This document shows positions 61,661 to 64,000 of a stretch of DNA of 64,000 nucleotides, in pieces. Under the pieces are notes generated by a model that saw only the letters and a program-made list of their open reading frames with translations, was not told the DNA's origin and searched no databases. The translations under genes were made by a program, and so were the position numbers. The DNA comes from Euptelea pleiosperma. Taxonomy: Eukaryota > Streptophyta > Magnoliopsida > Ranunculales > Eupteleaceae. Location: the NCBI GenBank assembly GCA_035048495.1, contig CM068546.1, positions 36,784,674-36,848,673 on the forward strand, given 5' to 3'. Within the stretch, counting starts at the first letter, position 1, and every line of letters starts with the position of its first letter.

Positions 61661-62423
61661 CAGCGTGGAACCCGGGTTAGTCGTCGGATCATCTCGAGAT
61701 TGCTCAATCGGTTTGTTGATATTGTTGAGTCATGCAATCAACGACACAAGGGATTAGATCATAAAAAGGTTAATAGCGTAAATAAGAAAAAAGAAAAAAG
61801 AGAGGAAGATAACACTGAATTTACGTGGTTTATCGTCGGGTCATCCTTGACGATTACACCCACGGGCAATCGTCGATTAGGCCACGATTCACTATAATCG
61901 GGAAGGATACAATGCTACAATCTTCACTCTCGACAATGATACTTATTTTCTCTCGTACTATTATTTTCTTCTTGCTTCATCTGAGGAAAAGTGACCCCAT
62001 AGCCTGAAAATCCCCCCTTTCCAAGTGGGAGTCCCCCGTATAGGTGTATCTCCTGCCATTTCAAAATGGTTAATACTGTTGTCAAGGTAGTTCTGCAATA
62101 CCTTTTTGTTTGTAGGGGCATACTTATCCATAGAAATATTTTCTCATATAAATAAGAAGATTGGAGTCATGTGACACACACATGCTCTCCCTTTCTCTTT
62201 TTTTCTTTTTTTTCTTCTCATCCTCTCTATCAAACCCTAACCTTAGAATTAAACTGTAAAACTCTACCAAAACCAAAATTCTTGGTATCAAAGCCATCTA
62301 CGAAGGGGATCGAGAACAGTTGAAGCTTTCGGTAGGAGGTGCCGACATCATCATGATCGTATGGCTGATGTCAGTAGCTGGACGATTACATAGATCCCGA
62401 GATCCCGGGATAGGTGCGACAAT

Positions 62424-63215
62424 GGTTTAAAAAGGATTTTTGAGGTTACGCCTTGAGGCTCCAAGAAACAACCTCGAGGCTATAGCCTTAGTGGCCATTT
62501 TTGAGGCTTAAGCCTCAGTCCATTGAGGCTATAACCTTGAGGCGCACATGAGGCTATAGCCTCACTTTTTTACATGTTAAAACCCGAAACCCTAACCTCT
62601 TTTTTTTTATACCCTCCCCAATAATATTTATCTAAAAACGATCCAAAAGGTCTTAAGTTTGTTCTCTAAAACCTTTTATTTTGTGAGAAACCCTAAATCT
62701 AAGCTTTCAGCCCTAGTTTTCCTCACTTGAGAGAAATTTTCATCGGGTTTTAATTCTGTCACTTTCTAGGGTTTTCTTGTGAGGAAACTCACCAAACTCA
62801 AGTAAGAAATTAAAGCATTACAGACTTGCTCTATTATTTCCTAGCTCTATCTTATTAGTTATTTTGTTAGTATTGATACTTTGTTAGTGGACTTAGCTCA
62901 TTAACTATTTAGATTTGGTAATTTAGTTACGTGATTTATGTTTTTTAAGATTTTTGATATTAACATTAGGCTTTCAGTTCGAGTGCCCGATAGTGTCACA
63001 TCTAAGGTAAAAGCTATAGCCTCAGTAACTTCTAATGCTTATTTAAGTTATTTTTTCTCGCAGTATGTTGTTTCTAATTTTTTTAAGACTGATTATATTG
63101 TTTTTAGAATTTTCCCAGCAACAATTTTTTTTCAAAAATGAGGCCTACGCCTTAGCACCGCCTTGCCTTTTAGAGGCAAACCACCTTAGTATTTGAACTA
63201 GCCTTCTAAAACCTT
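62424..63215. mobile_element. Foldback element inserted in the Copia leader
   Basis: The left end (AATGGTTTAAAAAGGATTTT, then GCCTTGAGGCT) is mirrored at right (GCCTTTTAGAGGC, then CCTTCTAAAACCTTG). The interior contains AGGCTATAGCCTC words. Flanking 9-mers (AGGTGCGAC and GGGTGGTAC) agree at 6 of 9. Confidence 0.5.
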
Positions 63216-63699
63216 GGGTGGTACTTGAAGGATTATATTTTTCTGAGAATTATGGTGAATTTTTAGGAATTTTTTGAGGTTGTTTCGATGGACTGTTGCT
63301 CGTTTTTTTATCAAATAGAGGAGGGAATTGATTTTCAAGTTTCTTGGATGTTTTGATGTGTGGGGGGTTTCTCACCTTCATTTGCTGCTTGGATTTAATC
63401 CCTTACATAATTACCAACACGACGAATCTCATCGAGTTTCAAAGATCTGGGAGATGAAACTCCCCACCAAAGTTGCGGTCTACCCCCTTTTTTCCCTTTC
63501 GGGTTGTAAAACCCCATGAGATCATCCTCCTTCTGTTTGAAGGTCTGTTTGTGTGTACAACGACCTCCTTCTCTTGTGTTAGTTGACATCGGGTATCCAT
63601 GTCTGCCGGAGGGGTACTGGATGGTCCACGGTGAGCTTGAGAGAAGCCTTTTGGGGGTGCCAGAGGGTCCGTGATGACTCAAGTGGGCTTTGAAAACCC

Positions 63700-64000
63700 A
63701 TGTTTACAAATTACCTCAGTCAATTTAGATGGAAAGATTTATTTGGAGTGGTCTCAGACAGCCAGGATGTATATCGGTGGTTCAGGGAAGTTGGGGTATA
63801 TCACCAGCCCACCGGGCAAGTTGTCGAGCCCAAGACTCGCGATGACACATTGTTTGAGAAGTGGGAGACTGAATCTCACTGTCATGTCATGGCTTCTTAA
63901 CTCCATGCAACATCAGGCGGGGCTTCTTGTTCTTGCATATTGCCAAGGAGGTGTGGGATATTGCTTCTCAGACGTACACTCTCAGCAGCAGAATATAGCC
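63700..64000 (+). pseudogene. Copia gag (UBN2-type) remnant, truncated by window end
   Basis: The frame from 63700 reads DTLFEKWETESHCHVMAS, then a stop. After a frameshift it continues GFLFLHIAKEVWDIASQTY up to a stop near 63996. KWE-x-E-(N/S)...W...FLFL..AKEVWD...TY is the hallmark of Copia gag. At least one stop and one frameshift make it non-functional. Confidence 0.65.

Larger units (their letters stand above)
61714..64000 (+). mobile_element. Second Copia element, 5' part, runs off the window
   Basis: A likely 5' LTR (about 61714-62281; contains TTTACGTGGTTTATCG) ends at TTGGTATCAAAGCC (62282-62295), which matches the plant initiator-Met primer-binding site TGGTATCAGAGC with one mismatch. 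A foldback element (62424-63215) separates it from gag. Gag remnants follow at 63700-64000. LTR start is uncertain; the other LTR lies outside the window. Confidence 0.6.

Noticed and set aside
1..64000. A novel multi-gene system or biosynthetic cluster
   Set aside because: Only three well-known, functionally unrelated housekeeping-type genes are present; everything else that could be read is transposon-derived or non-coding.

Overview
This is nuclear DNA from a flowering plant. Genes have many short exons with GT-AG introns and CT/T-rich acceptors. The intergenic and intronic DNA is AT-rich and packed with plant-type Copia retrotransposons, LINE fragments and small foldback (MITE-like) DNA transposons. 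The proteins match angiosperm families closely, but the species cannot be named from this window; a woody dicot or magnoliid with a moderately repeat-rich genome would fit.

Three real protein-coding genes are supported. (1) 5290-8141, plus strand: a complete 7-exon gene for a 230-residue RING-CH (RINGv, C4HC3) membrane E3 ubiquitin ligase. (2) 10115-24428, minus strand: a complete 21-exon MSH6 gene. All 21 splice junctions keep frame and give 1332 residues with PIP box, Tudor domain, the MutS Phe-X-Glu motif, Walker A and Walker B. E2F-type sites lie just upstream. (3) 39301 to at least 58890, plus strand: the 5' half (17 exons, 435 residues) of the gene for PP4 regulatory subunit 3 (SMEK/PSY2). 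Its first intron is 8.3 kb, and the gene continues beyond the right edge. Genes 1 and 2 converge (about 2.0 kb between stop codons). Genes 2 and 3 diverge across about 14.9 kb of transposon-filled DNA. They do not form a pathway: one acts in membrane ubiquitination, one in DNA mismatch repair, one in phosphatase targeting.

Region by region: 1-5.2 kb holds small DNA transposons, including a hAT-type MITE with a perfect 8-bp target duplication. 24.9-39.0 kb is a transposon nest. It contains a gag-less Copia element (25451-29733, minus strand, 188-bp LTRs, 5-bp duplication) inserted into an older MITE, a 980-bp hAT-like element, a decayed gag-like region, and a dense run of Mutator-like MITEs at 35.6-39.0 kb next to the PP4R3 promoter. 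MSH6 and PP4R3 introns carry more foldback elements and LINE fragments. The right end (61.7-64.0 kb) is the start of a second, plus-strand Copia element with a foldback element inserted between its primer-binding site and gag.

I found no undescribed multi-gene system. The most unusual signal is a MITE family whose terminal hairpins differ in sequence between copies while staying self-complementary.
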